DNA from: Candidatus Omnitrophota bacterium
GTDB lineage: Bacteria > Omnitrophota > Koll11 > Zapsychrales > Zapsychraceae
DNA: 15,228 bases
NCBI GenBank assembly: GCA_023140095.1
Contig: JAGLMJ010000016.1
Location: 1 to 15,228, forward strand
Reading direction: 5' to 3'
Position numbers and translations under genes: made by a program. Shown one piece after another: positions 1 through 8,008 of the stretch; position 1 is the first letter of the stretch; each line of letters begins with the position of its first letter. The notes under the pieces were generated by a model. That model was not told where the DNA came from. It worked only from the letters and a program-made list of their open reading frames with translations, and searched no databases.

Positions 1-302
1 AATTTAATGCCGCAGAAATATTTATCGCGGGAGAATCTCTTTTTCTTGTTCCAGACCAGACGGCCTACCCTTGGGATATAATTCTTTTCCCCCAAATCGG
101 AATCAAATGACAGAATGCAATCTTCCTTAGGATCAAATTTGACATCCGTTTCCATCAGCATTCCGGTCGCGCTAATATTACGGATCTTGGCATGCCCCTC
201 ACGTTGCTTATATTTGATCTGCCAAGAAAGATGTTCATCTTCTTTAATGCGCAAATCTTTACGTTCATCTTTTAACAGCACATGAGCGCGGTTGAGCATC
301 AT
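1..302 (-). CDS. PilZ-domain protein, C-terminus cut by window edge
   Basis: I translated this by hand from the left edge; about 100 residues are visible and the reading frame is open to base 1. Both c-di-GMP-binding signatures of the PilZ family are present. The RxxxR motif is RKDLR at residues 14-18, and the [D/N]xSxxG motif is NISATG at residues 42-47. A beta-strand run ending in GRLVW and CGIKF follows, typical of the PilZ barrel. It is probably a small cytoplasmic c-di-GMP receptor; the output partner cannot be told from here. Two consecutive ATG codons (302 and 299) could start it, and a GGAGATAGGA stretch just upstream serves as ribosome binding site. An intrinsic terminator lies only about 30 bases upstream of the start, which makes its expression unusual (see the leader features). 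The fold assignment is confident; the role is inferred. Confidence 0.85.
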   Translation of the reverse strand, partial: MMLNRAHVLLKDERKDLRIKEDEHLSWQIKYKQREGHAKIRNISATGMLMETDVKFDPKEDCILSFDSDLGEKNYIPRVGRLVWNKKKRFSRDKYFCGIK

Positions 303-331
303 ATTTTTCCTATCTCCGTTTAGTGTGGATT

Positions 332-360
332 AAAACAAAAAAACAGCCTTCCTGGCTGTT
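332..360 (-). terminator. Intrinsic terminator upstream of the PilZ gene
   Basis: Read on the minus strand, a 7-bp stem AACAGCC / GGCTGTT with a 5-base loop is followed by seven T, one G and four more T. On the plus strand the hairpin has no T-tract, so it works only leftwards. It sits about 130 bases after the AsmA stop codon and only 30 bases before the PilZ start. It is either the AsmA-operon terminator or an attenuator in the PilZ leader. Confidence 0.8.
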
Positions 361-376
361 GTGATTGAGAGCATTA

Positions 377-422
377 TATTCTTAAGTTCGTCATAACGGA
401 TTGTTTGGCACCCATAAGAATA
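377..422 (-). other. Inverted repeat in the PilZ leader
   Basis: The 8-base arms TATTCTTA (415-422 on the minus strand) and TAAGAATA (377-384) are perfectly complementary and enclose 30 bases. Inside is a small CGT-TATG-ACG hairpin. The structure lies between a candidate promoter and the terminator, as expected for a structured leader. I could not match it to a known riboswitch class, and AT-rich arms of this length can occur by chance. Confidence 0.35.
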
Positions 423-448
423 GGCTAACCATTATGTTACTGAATAGT

Positions 449-477
449 AGTATATATATATAAGAGTATAAAAACAA
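449..477 (-). promoter_or_regulatory. Candidate sigma70-type promoter for the PilZ leader
   Basis: On the minus strand, TTGTTT (472-477) and TATACT (449-454) are separated by exactly 17 bases, just after the AsmA stop codon. Transcription would begin near 441 and give a leader of about 140 bases containing the inverted repeat and the terminator. The region is a TA-dinucleotide run, so chance matches to a -10 box are easy. Confidence 0.4.
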
Positions 478-489
478 GAAAATTCCGAA

Positions 490-2403
490 TTAGTCAAAAA
501 GTGGTATCAAATCAAAAACCTTCTCAAAAAGCACTTCTTCGGGGCTGGGTTCACGTTCTTGCGGCACCTTCTCCCCACTGCTTTCCGGAGATTGTCCGGG
601 CGCCGCACCCCCTTCCGACGGTGTCTCTCCGGATTCTTCATCATCGAGACCAAGCCCCTCGAATATTAATCTTTTAATTTCCCCTTTACCCCATTCGTCG
701 ATAACTTTCTTGGCCATGGCCTTAATATCCGGCCGCATTTCAAAATCCGCTAATTTCCCTTTGTAAGGTTTTATAAGGATATGGATCCGTTTTTGTTCAT
801 CCAAGAGGCCTTTTAATTTCGGTACAGCCGCGACCATGAGGGCAGACAAGTCGGAATATATATAAATGTCCGAATCGAGGCTGAGATTTTGATCAAGGCC
901 CAGGTTGCCGCTGGCGAGCATCAAAAATCCATCGGCATCGACTTCCGCTTTATTAATGAACATAACCCCTTCATGGATCTTTGTATCCATTCTTACTTTT
1001 TCAAGAACAGTATCCCTGACCTTTAATTTCTCTTTATACTTTTCAGGCAAATCAGCTTCGACCTGATAGGCCAAATTAGGAATAAAAGAAAGCTTGCTTA
1101 ACACCAGTTTCAGAATGTTGATATCCTTGACCCGGCCATTCTTGATTTCAATGGCCCCTTCGCCCGCGAGAAAAGATCTAAGCGCTTTGCCGTCTATTCC
1201 AAGCCCGCTCAACTTGTATTCGGCTTGAATTTGGCCTTCAAGTTTTACCGGAAGGCCCATCTGTTGTGCGAACTCGCTTAATTGAACGTTCGTCAATTTT
1301 AAATCAGCTAGAAATTTTTGCTCCGCTAAATACTCAATGAGCCTGCCCGATATTCTCATTTCACCGGAAGCCAAAGGCATCGTGATCTCCCTGATATCCA
1401 CGTCGGACTCCGTCATAGAGAACTGCATACCTAAATTCTCGATCGGTATGGGAGAATTTTGAAATTGCGCGGTGATACCCTCCGCACGGCCATCTGACGA
1501 GAGAACCAATAATCCCGCCTCGCCTAAGATCATTTGATGGACATCAAAACCTAGTTTACCGCCGATCTTACTCTTAAGGCCGGCATCTTTCAGGGCCGGT
1601 ATTCCCTCATAAATACGGTCTAATGAGAGATCGGAAAGGTCCGTCTGCATTTTAAGGTCGTCGATCCGTATCTGCTGATTTTGCACATTGATCTGTGCCA
1701 GACCATTAAGGTCGATATTTTTGCGGTCACTGAACAATGACGCTTTAAGCTGAAATGGAAAAGGCGTGTCCAATGAAAGATTTGAGATCTGAAATTCAAT
1801 GTCCGTTATCGGGACCGTCATCAACGGCTCTGCCATGTGATCCGTAAAAATAAAGGTTCCATCCGTTATCCGGATCGACCTGATCAACACTTCTTCAAAA
1901 TTGAAATCCTTCGGCTTTTTCTCTATATCGCCTCTAAGAACATCTTTGGATGGAGCTGCAGCCGTCTTTCCGGCACTCGGCGCATCCTCTTTCCCTTTTT
2001 GGGCAAGTTTCTGGAAATTGATCTCGCCTTTGTCATTGCGGATCAGATGAACTTTCAAAGAATTCAATTCAATCTTTGAGACCAGAACTTGACGCCTTAA
2101 CATAAAAGATAAAACATCGACATCCAAATGGGAAGAGTCAATATACAATATGGGCTCCGTTGAGAAACTGGGAAGGTCCATGATCGACAGTCCGCTGATA
2201 TGCAGCGTTATCCCCTTAACGATGGAAAAACCGAAAGAAACACGCTTCATGCTCACATCGCGATCAATGGATTTGCTGATCTGCTCTGTGATCTGCGCCT
2301 TAAAACGGTTAAAATCCACGGTTTTAAGAAAAATAAATATCCCGACAAAAAACAGGACGATAACAACCAATAGCGATATCACAATGATCTTAAAAACGCG
2401 CAT
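490..2403 (-). CDS. AsmA-family inner-membrane-anchored protein
   Basis: 637 residues. One N-terminal membrane helix (about residues 5-26) is followed by the AsmA-type opening, in which a newly emerged segment (DFNRFKAQI...) leads into repeated beta-strand stretches. A long periplasmic beta-rich body follows, and a stretch around residues 370-560 resembles the AsmA C-terminal region (LSEFAQQMGLP, then GEGAIEIKNGRVKDINIL). The last 50 residues or so are Pro/Glu/Ser/Gly-rich and probably disordered. AsmA-like proteins belong to the repeating beta-groove (TamB/YhdP) superfamily, implicated in outer-membrane biogenesis and phospholipid transport; a specific role cannot be assigned. The ATG start has an AAGGAG ribosome binding site 5-6 bases upstream. 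It follows the giant repeat-protein gene by 133 bases in the same direction, with no terminator visible between them, so co-transcription is plausible. Confidence 0.85.
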   Translation of the reverse strand: MRVFKIIVISLLVVIVLFFVGIFIFLKTVDFNRFKAQITEQISKSIDRDVSMKRVSFGFSIVKGITLHISGLSIMDLPSFSTEPILYIDSSHLDVDVLSFMLRRQVLVSKIELNSLKVHLIRNDKGEINFQKLAQKGKEDAPSAGKTAAAPSKDVLRGDIEKKPKDFNFEEVLIRSIRITDGTFIFTDHMAEPLMTVPITDIEFQISNLSLDTPFPFQLKASLFSDRKNIDLNGLAQINVQNQQIRIDDLKMQTDLSDLSLDRIYEGIPALKDAGLKSKIGGKLGFDVHQMILGEAGLLVLSSDGRAEGITAQFQNSPIPIENLGMQFSMTESDVDIREITMPLASGEMRISGRLIEYLAEQKFLADLKLTNVQLSEFAQQMGLPVKLEGQIQAEYKLSGLGIDGKALRSFLAGEGAIEIKNGRVKDINILKLVLSKLSFIPNLAYQVEADLPEKYKEKLKVRDTVLEKVRMDTKIHEGVMFINKAEVDADGFLMLASGNLGLDQNLSLDSDIYIYSDLSALMVAAVPKLKGLLDEQKRIHILIKPYKGKLADFEMRPDIKAMAKKVIDEWGKGEIKRLIFEGLGLDDEESGETPSEGGAAPGQSPESSGEKVPQEREPSPEEVLFEKVFDLIPLFD

Positions 2404-2536
2404 AGCGCTCCTTACAGTCTTAAAAAGTTACCAAATCGAAAATACCAAAAGTACGCATATACGCCTCGGCAAATGTTTGGGTATTATTTAAAGTAGAATA
2501 ACCGTGCTGGGAATGAATAGGGATTAATGTTCTTAT

Positions 2537-5500
2537 CTACAGCTTTTGCTCCAGAACGTTTAAGGCCTCTTCAACAATGTTATTGCGCGTTTTGATCTCC
2601 TGCGGCTGTAAGACAACACTATGCCTGCTTCTGCGTTGTAAGCCCTTGCGTATTTTCGCTTCTGCTTTTTTTAGATAAGATGCCGCCTTTTTGTATCCGG
2701 GTTTCATTTGTTCGATCTGAAGAAATAAAGCCCTCGATTCTTCGTAAGAGCCGCTGCGATACAATTTGACCGCCCTGGTATAGAGTTGCCGGAATTGTCT
2801 TTCGTATTCCTGTTGAACTTTCCGGCGCTGGTTCCCTAGTTCTTTGCGGCGCTCATGAATACGTCTTTCCCAATCAATCGGCGGCTCATTTTCATTTCTT
2901 TGCTCTTTCCGTCGAGGTTTTATGATTTCTTGTGGCGCAGGTTTCCGAAAACTTCGTTCCGCATCCCATAATGCCTGTTCAACGATTCCGCGTCTTTGCC
3001 CGATCGCAGGCGGCTCTTGGCCTTTAAATACATCCGCTTTCTCTTTAGGCTTGTCCACTTCTTGTTCCATCCGCGATCTCTGATTCTCCCCGATATCCTT
3101 ATCAATGCGGCCAAGATAATCAAGGGTCGATTTATATCCCGGAGAAAGAGACTCCACCTCAATGAACTTCAGTTTTGCCCGGATAAACTCTTTTGCTTTA
3201 TACAAAGCGAGTGCTTCCCGGTATTTTACTTCCGCATCCCTCGAGAATTCCTTCTGGCGTTCCTGCGAAGCCCTCTCCACAAATTTATCCCCGTTCTTCT
3301 CGAGCATAGGAAAATCGGATGCATCCGCATATCCTCCCTGACTTTGTACGGCTCGTTTCCCCATCGCAAGGCTTTCATCCTTGATATCGTCATCAAGCCG
3401 GGCAAGATATTTAATCGTCGATCGATAGCCGGGTGATGTTTTTTCAACATCGATAAATGCGATCTTAGCTTTTTCAAATCCCCCGGCCTTATAATATTTA
3501 AGAGCCGTACGGTACAATGCTCTTGCTTTCTTCTGCGCTCTTTTCTGATGTTCCCGCTCAATTTCCTCCATGGCCCCCTTCAATCTCTCCTTCTCCTCTT
3601 GACGCGCCAACGTTTCTTTCTTTAATTCTTTGATCCGCTTTTGTTCTTCGCTCTTACGCAAATGCCGCTGTTGCGCGTCTTTTTTCTGTCTCGCTAATTT
3701 CTCCTGCCATTTCTGACGCGCAACGATCTCATCTTCACTTTCCCTCCGGAGCCGTCTATTTTTCCTTATCGCTGAATCTACTCTAGCAAGATATTTCTCC
3801 GTTGACTTATAGCCGGGCCACATCGCATCAACTTCCTCTAAAGTTTCCTTAGACTGTTCAAACCATCCGGCTTTGTAATACCGTAGAGCCTCTTCGTAAA
3901 CCGAGTCCGTCTGATGCTCCAATCGTTTTTTATGCTCACGCTCGATCGCTTGGATCGTTTTTTCCCATTCCCTGCGCTCCCGTTCGCGAAGCAAAGCTTC
4001 TTCGCTTAATTTTAGAAGCCGTCTCTCGTCATCCGTCGCGCGCAATCGCTCAAGACGGTCCTCTTCACGCTGCTGCGCTAAGCGCTGCTCCCGGATCTGG
4101 CGCTCAAAGGCGATCTGCTCTTTCTTTTGGCGGGATTCTTCAGCCTTTTCAATGTCGCGATCAATGTTCCTTAAATATTTTTTCGTAGATCTGTAGCCGG
4201 AGAGGACCTGTTCAACTTCGAGAAATTTATCTTTTGCCTGCGCATAATTCCCGCGCTTATATAATGACATCGCGAATTGATAAACAGCTTCCGCTTGCAC
4301 TTCTTTCCGCTGAATTTCTTTCTTCTGTGCAGCCTTGCGCTGCTTCGCCAGACGTTTCTCTTCTTGCTTTCTTTCTAAAGCTTCCTTTTGACTACGCTGT
4401 TCGGAATCCTCTCTTGCGATCCGCCGGCGCTTTTGCTCGTGCCTTTGTATATCATCGTCGATACCCGATAGGTATTTTTCAGTCAACTTATATCCGGGAA
4501 GGATTCGCGCAACTTCCGTGAAATCCCCTCTGGCCTCTTCCCAGCGCTTGGCATGATAGGAACGCAGAGCTTCCTGATAAACAAATTCAGCTTCCTCCTC
4601 CAATTTCTTCTGGCGTTGGCGCTCATTTTCCTGAATGATCTGCTCCCATTCTTCTCTCTGCTGTTTCCGTGCAAGTGCTTTTTCATTAAATCCCCTAAGA
4701 CGGTCTTGTTCCTCAACAGCGCGCAGCCTTTGGTCTTCCTCCCATTTCTGTTGTTCGAGCAATTTCTTTTCCCGCATTCTCCGCTGGAAAGCCCTTTGGT
4801 GCTCCTCATAACGCTGCTTTTGATCTTCCTCAATATCCTTATCGACCCGGGCAAGATACTTCTCAGTCGATTTATAATTAGGATAAATCCGCCGGACCTC
4901 GAGAAAATCCTCTTTTGCCTGTTCAAATTTTCTTTTTTTGTAATATTTGACCGCTTCCTGATAAACAAATCGCACCTGTTCTTTTAATTTTTGTTGCCGT
5001 TCTTTTTCGCTTTCCTCAAGGGCCTTTAACCAGTCCTGGCGCTCTTTCCGGCGAGTGGCAACCTCCATCTTGAACCGGTCAAGCCTTGCTTTTTCCTTAG
5101 CCTCTTTTGACGCTTCAAGGCGCCTTTCCTCGCGCCTCCTGGCTAATTCCTCTTCTCTTTTTTTCTGTTCCAATTCGCGTGCGCGCCTCTCCTGGCGAAG
5201 CCGAGCATCGCCCTGCAGATCGCGCTCGATACGCTCTAGATATTTCGCTGTTGATTTGTAGTTCGGAACAATGAGATGTGACTCCTCAAAACGGATCTTC
5301 GCTAACTCAAACTGCCGCTTCTTATAATGATGCAGAGCCTCTTCATAAACGGGATTGACCTGTTCGATCAGTTTTTTCTGAAGCTCCCGTCCGCTCTCTT
5401 GAAGGATACGGTTCCATTCTTCCTTTTCCTTTTTCCGCGCTAAGATCTCCCTTTTGCGCCTCTCCTCCATCAACCGTTCGTCCTCACCTCGAATGTCTTT

Positions 5501-6259
5501 ATTGATCCGGGAAAGATATTTGTTCGTATCCTTATACCCGGGAAGAATGCCGTTAACCTCCGTAAAATAATCCTTCGCCAGATTAAATTTTCTTTTTTTG
5601 TAATAATCAATAGCCTCGCGATAGAGCGGGTCAACCTGTTCGGCTAACTTTTTTTCCAGCTCCATCCGGCTCTCTCCAAGAATGCGCTCCCATTCCGCCC
5701 GCTCTTCACGACGGGCAACAGCATTTTCTTTAAAACTTTTTCCACTTAAATTTTGCTGCGCCTTTCTGATCTTATGGTCAAGAATAGTCAGGTAATTCCG
5801 CGAGGCCTTGTAATCAGGAATAATGGCTTCGATCCGCTCAAACATTTTCTTGGAGGCAACATACTTCTCCTTTTTGAACAGAGAAACCGCCGTATCGTAC
5901 AATTTGTTAATGCTGTTCCTGTCGGTCCCTCCCTCGCTTTCCGTAAAGATCAGTTCCTCATCAACGGCATCAACAGCACTGTCCAGGCTTGGGTCCTCTT
6001 GAACATAGGCTACAGGATGCTCCAAGATCTCCAGAGCCTTTTCCCAGAGTTCCTGAGCTTCTTCAAACTGTCCCTGTTCAAACAGTCCGACGGCTCGGTC
6101 ATTATAATCATTGACCTGTTTTTCACTTTCTGGATCTTGAGGGGATTCGGTTTCTTGGTCGGATTTAAAAGAGAAAAAAGCGCTGGAAGTGGGCGTCCAA
6201 AACATTGCCAGGAATAGAAATAGAAATACAGATGTAAGGGTTCTTTTCTTCATATGCAT
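2537..6259 (-). CDS. Exported giant TPR-like/coiled-coil repeat protein
   Basis: 1240 residues; I do not recognise a named family. A signal peptide is visible (MKK, hydrophobic core at about residues 11-20, probable cleavage after SSA near 27), so the protein should act outside the cytoplasm. A single TPR-like hairpin at about 52-78 is followed by ten copies of a 45-residue module with consensus VYxEALxYYKxxxFExAKxxF, then PGYKSTxKYLxRIDxDI. The modules start at residues 120, 212, 304, 432, 560, 659, 787, 915, 1012 and 1159. Linkers are Glu/Lys/Arg/Gln-rich and almost certainly helical. Most contain an ARKxxREEW segment and end in a KKLxEQ segment just before the next module. The pattern suggests a long rod-like periplasmic or cell-surface scaffold; this is inference. 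ATG at 6259 has only a weak AGGCGC upstream; the third codon (6253) is an alternative start. The AsmA-family gene follows. Confidence 0.85.
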   Translation of the reverse strand: MHMKKRTLTSVFLFLFLAMFWTPTSSAFFSFKSDQETESPQDPESEKQVNDYNDRAVGLFEQGQFEEAQELWEKALEILEHPVAYVQEDPSLDSAVDAVDEELIFTESEGGTDRNSINKLYDTAVSLFKKEKYVASKKMFERIEAIIPDYKASRNYLTILDHKIRKAQQNLSGKSFKENAVARREERAEWERILGESRMELEKKLAEQVDPLYREAIDYYKKRKFNLAKDYFTEVNGILPGYKDTNKYLSRINKDIRGEDERLMEERRKREILARKKEKEEWNRILQESGRELQKKLIEQVNPVYEEALHHYKKRQFELAKIRFEESHLIVPNYKSTAKYLERIERDLQGDARLRQERRARELEQKKREEELARRREERRLEASKEAKEKARLDRFKMEVATRRKERQDWLKALEESEKERQQKLKEQVRFVYQEAVKYYKKRKFEQAKEDFLEVRRIYPNYKSTEKYLARVDKDIEEDQKQRYEEHQRAFQRRMREKKLLEQQKWEEDQRLRAVEEQDRLRGFNEKALARKQQREEWEQIIQENERQRQKKLEEEAEFVYQEALRSYHAKRWEEARGDFTEVARILPGYKLTEKYLSGIDDDIQRHEQKRRRIAREDSEQRSQKEALERKQEEKRLAKQRKAAQKKEIQRKEVQAEAVYQFAMSLYKRGNYAQAKDKFLEVEQVLSGYRSTKKYLRNIDRDIEKAEESRQKKEQIAFERQIREQRLAQQREEDRLERLRATDDERRLLKLSEEALLRERERREWEKTIQAIEREHKKRLEHQTDSVYEEALRYYKAGWFEQSKETLEEVDAMWPGYKSTEKYLARVDSAIRKNRRLRRESEDEIVARQKWQEKLARQKKDAQQRHLRKSEEQKRIKELKKETLARQEEKERLKGAMEEIEREHQKRAQKKARALYRTALKYYKAGGFEKAKIAFIDVEKTSPGYRSTIKYLARLDDDIKDESLAMGKRAVQSQGGYADASDFPMLEKNGDKFVERASQERQKEFSRDAEVKYREALALYKAKEFIRAKLKFIEVESLSPGYKSTLDYLGRIDKDIGENQRSRMEQEVDKPKEKADVFKGQEPPAIGQRRGIVEQALWDAERSFRKPAPQEIIKPRRKEQRNENEPPIDWERRIHERRKELGNQRRKVQQEYERQFRQLYTRAVKLYRSGSYEESRALFLQIEQMKPGYKKAASYLKKAEAKIRKGLQRRSRHSVVLQPQEIKTRNNIVEEALNVLEQKL
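2651..5902 (-). repeat. Ten 45-codon modules within the repeat protein
   Basis: Module positions (bases, first to last in translation order): 5768-5902, 5492-5626, 5216-5350, 4832-4966, 4448-4582, 4151-4285, 3767-3901, 3383-3517, 3092-3226 and 2651-2785. Start-to-start distances in residues are 92, 92, 128, 128, 99, 128, 128, 97 and 147. Four intervals are exactly 128 and two are exactly 92. The first and last modules are the most divergent. The repetition is at protein level: codons differ between copies, so this is not a recent tandem DNA duplication. Confidence 0.85.
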
Positions 6260-6436
6260 CGAGAATGCGCCTAGTATTAGTCACGGTATGGCGATTAATA
6301 TTAATATTAATTATGTTTAAGGTATTGTAACACATAGAATTACGCAGCTTCCAGCATTTTCTTGAATTTTTTATGGTTTTTATCTGCCCAAAATACCTGG
6401 TAAGAAGAGGGGGGATATCCTTGCGTTGAGGCGCTT
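6260..6436 (-). promoter_or_regulatory. Intergenic region with weak promoter candidate
   Basis: This gap separates the MEMO-AMMECR1 stop from the giant repeat-protein start. It is AT-rich. It contains an 18-base perfect palindrome (ATTAATATTAATATTAAT, 6294-6311) and, on the minus strand, TTACAA followed 17 bases later by ATATTA, a possible but poor promoter. No clear hairpin-plus-T terminator for the upstream operon was seen. A promoter is expected here, but its exact location is uncertain. Confidence 0.3.
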
Positions 6437-7987
6437 TTAATGGATATTTTTTTCGGAAAAAACGTTGGCGGTGAAGATCTCGATCTTTGTCTTAGGGTCT
6501 TTCCACGCATCCCTTGGAAGATGAGCTTTCTGGGAACACAATTGAGATAAGAATTCCTCTTTTGACCATCCGGTATCAGTAGCGACCTGAGGCAAAAACA
6601 CGCCACGATGCCAAGGGCCTTGGCTTACGATGACACCATGGGTCCCTAGTTCGATCTCGCCGACATCCTTGATGACCCTCGGCTTGGAAAGAACGGATAT
6701 TTCAATATCAATGTCGTTGAGCTCCCCGGATTCTACAGGCGGGAAACGCGGGTCCTGTGATGCCGCGGCAACAGCCATATCACGCACCGTTATGTAGAGG
6801 GGTTTCGTCCCGATAATATTGCCGATACATCCGCGCAGATAACTTTTTTTATGGATCGTTACAAAGGCCCCTTCCTCCTCGAGCAGGCGCGCGTCGGACT
6901 CCTTGACATCCAGCTTCTTTCCTGTTTTCACATAGGTCTCAACTGTCCTTCGCGCGATATCCATAAGCCGCTTTTTATGTTCAGGCGTGAGAGCTTTGAC
7001 CCCGTCAATATTATCCTTATCCGCAATAAGCTTTCCTTCTTTGTCGTCATTTCCGTAAACAATGATCGATGCATACCCAACAACGCGGTCCTTATCGCCG
7101 CTGACATCTCCTGAATTCGCATAGTGAAGGACATCGACGTCCGTCAACCCTTTTTGCCGGGCATACAACAAGGCCGCCGTGACGGGGACGTGCCCGCACA
7201 TCTCCATCGTACGCAGTTTGCACTCCTTCCAAAGCTGTTCGATCTTAAGGTCCTTCACGGCTTGAATCGTGCGCCGGTCCATATTCCGTGCGGAGGCATC
7301 ATCATGATAATGCGACAGGTCCGTGCTCACGACGATCAATACGTCGTTGCGCGTACCGATAAGATCTTGCAACGCTATTGCGAAATCTTCCAAAAGCTCA
7401 AAACTCGGATGCCCAAAAACGACCGGAACGATCTTAAAGTCCTGAAATGTCTTTTGTATGAAAGGGATCTCAACTTCAAGGGCATGCTCGGATTGAAAAG
7501 CGCGTGGTTCAAAATAGAATTTCTTATTCGCCGCGATCAATTTCTTCGTGAATTCAGCGTCGACCTCGGCGACGCCTAACGGCGTCTTAAAACCGCCTTC
7601 TTCCCAAACCGAGATCCCGTCAAATCCGAAATGATGGCTCGGGGCCAAAACCAGAATGGTCTTAAACTTTTGCTGACTGGCCGCCTTAAACCCATAGGCC
7701 GCCACCCCTCCGGAATAGACATACCCGGCATGAGGCGCGATCAGGATATCGATATCGCGATCGGAAGGCTTAATGGAGGCTTTGGAAAAGAATTTGTCAA
7801 TATTAGCCGACAGCTGTTTCGGGTTCGCATTATAAAATTGCCCACTCACATTAGGCTGCTTGATTTTTGGACCACTGGAAGCTAACGAAGACATAACACT
7901 CACAATGAATATGCTTATGGTTAAAAGTTTAACGCTTGTGAAGAATACTGTAACTTTGTCGTCTTTCGAATGCACGTCGTATTCCAT
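6437..7987 (-). CDS. AmmeMemoRadiSam proteins B and A fused (MEMO1-AMMECR1), N-terminally anchored
   Basis: 516 residues. An N-terminal hydrophobic stretch (about 13-36, ending in SSLASSG) looks like a signal peptide or membrane anchor. The MEMO (AmmeMemoRadiSam system protein B) domain spans about 44-313, with family motifs PHAGYVYSG (85-93), LAPSHH (114-119), EHALEVEIPF (168-176) and STDLSHY (221-227). The metal-site residues expected from human MEMO1 (His, His, Cys) correspond to His86, His118 and Cys264. The AMMECR1 domain (system protein A) spans about 335-511, with its hallmark LRGCIG at 384-389. The two parts normally occur with a radical SAM partner, which is not in this window. The biochemical role of the family is unsettled; metal binding and redox links have been proposed for MEMO1. 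The gene lies 21 bases after a MauE-like gene and a DsbA-like gene. The ATG start has only a weak AAGG upstream. Domain calls are firm; export is inferred. Confidence 0.9.
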   Translation of the reverse strand: MEYDVHSKDDKVTVFFTSVKLLTISIFIVSVMSSLASSGPKIKQPNVSGQFYNANPKQLSANIDKFFSKASIKPSDRDIDILIAPHAGYVYSGGVAAYGFKAASQQKFKTILVLAPSHHFGFDGISVWEEGGFKTPLGVAEVDAEFTKKLIAANKKFYFEPRAFQSEHALEVEIPFIQKTFQDFKIVPVVFGHPSFELLEDFAIALQDLIGTRNDVLIVVSTDLSHYHDDASARNMDRRTIQAVKDLKIEQLWKECKLRTMEMCGHVPVTAALLYARQKGLTDVDVLHYANSGDVSGDKDRVVGYASIIVYGNDDKEGKLIADKDNIDGVKALTPEHKKRLMDIARRTVETYVKTGKKLDVKESDARLLEEEGAFVTIHKKSYLRGCIGNIIGTKPLYITVRDMAVAAASQDPRFPPVESGELNDIDIEISVLSKPRVIKDVGEIELGTHGVIVSQGPWHRGVFLPQVATDTGWSKEEFLSQLCSQKAHLPRDAWKDPKTKIEIFTANVFSEKNIH

Positions 7988-8008
7988 AAAAGTGATAAGC
8001 CTTACCCG

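Noticed and set aside
373..378. TATAAT on the minus strand in the PilZ leader as the PilZ -10 box
   Set aside because: No acceptable -35 box lies 16-18 bases upstream, and transcription would start just a few bases before the terminator hairpin.
450..462. TA dinucleotide run as a microsatellite or origin-like element
   Set aside because: It is too short and sits in a normal AT-rich promoter position; no other origin features (DnaA boxes, dnaA/dnaN genes) are near.
2404..2536. Promoter or terminator between the giant repeat gene and the AsmA-family gene
   Set aside because: No hairpin with a T-run and no -35/-10 pair with proper spacing could be found; the gap is unremarkable.
4553..4987. 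Long plus-strand open frames inside the giant repeat gene (also near 2996-3436 and 5753-6217)
   Set aside because: They are antisense shadows of a Glu/Lys/Arg-rich coding sequence, giving Leu/Phe/Ser-rich translations with no domain. The sense strand has clear repeated modules and a signal peptide.
6340..6606. 88-residue minus-strand reading frame overlapping the end of the MEMO-AMMECR1 gene, with a plausible-looking tail
   Set aside because: It is out of frame with the AMMECR1 domain, which runs intact to its natural end at 6437. No start codon with a ribosome binding site serves the non-overlapping part.
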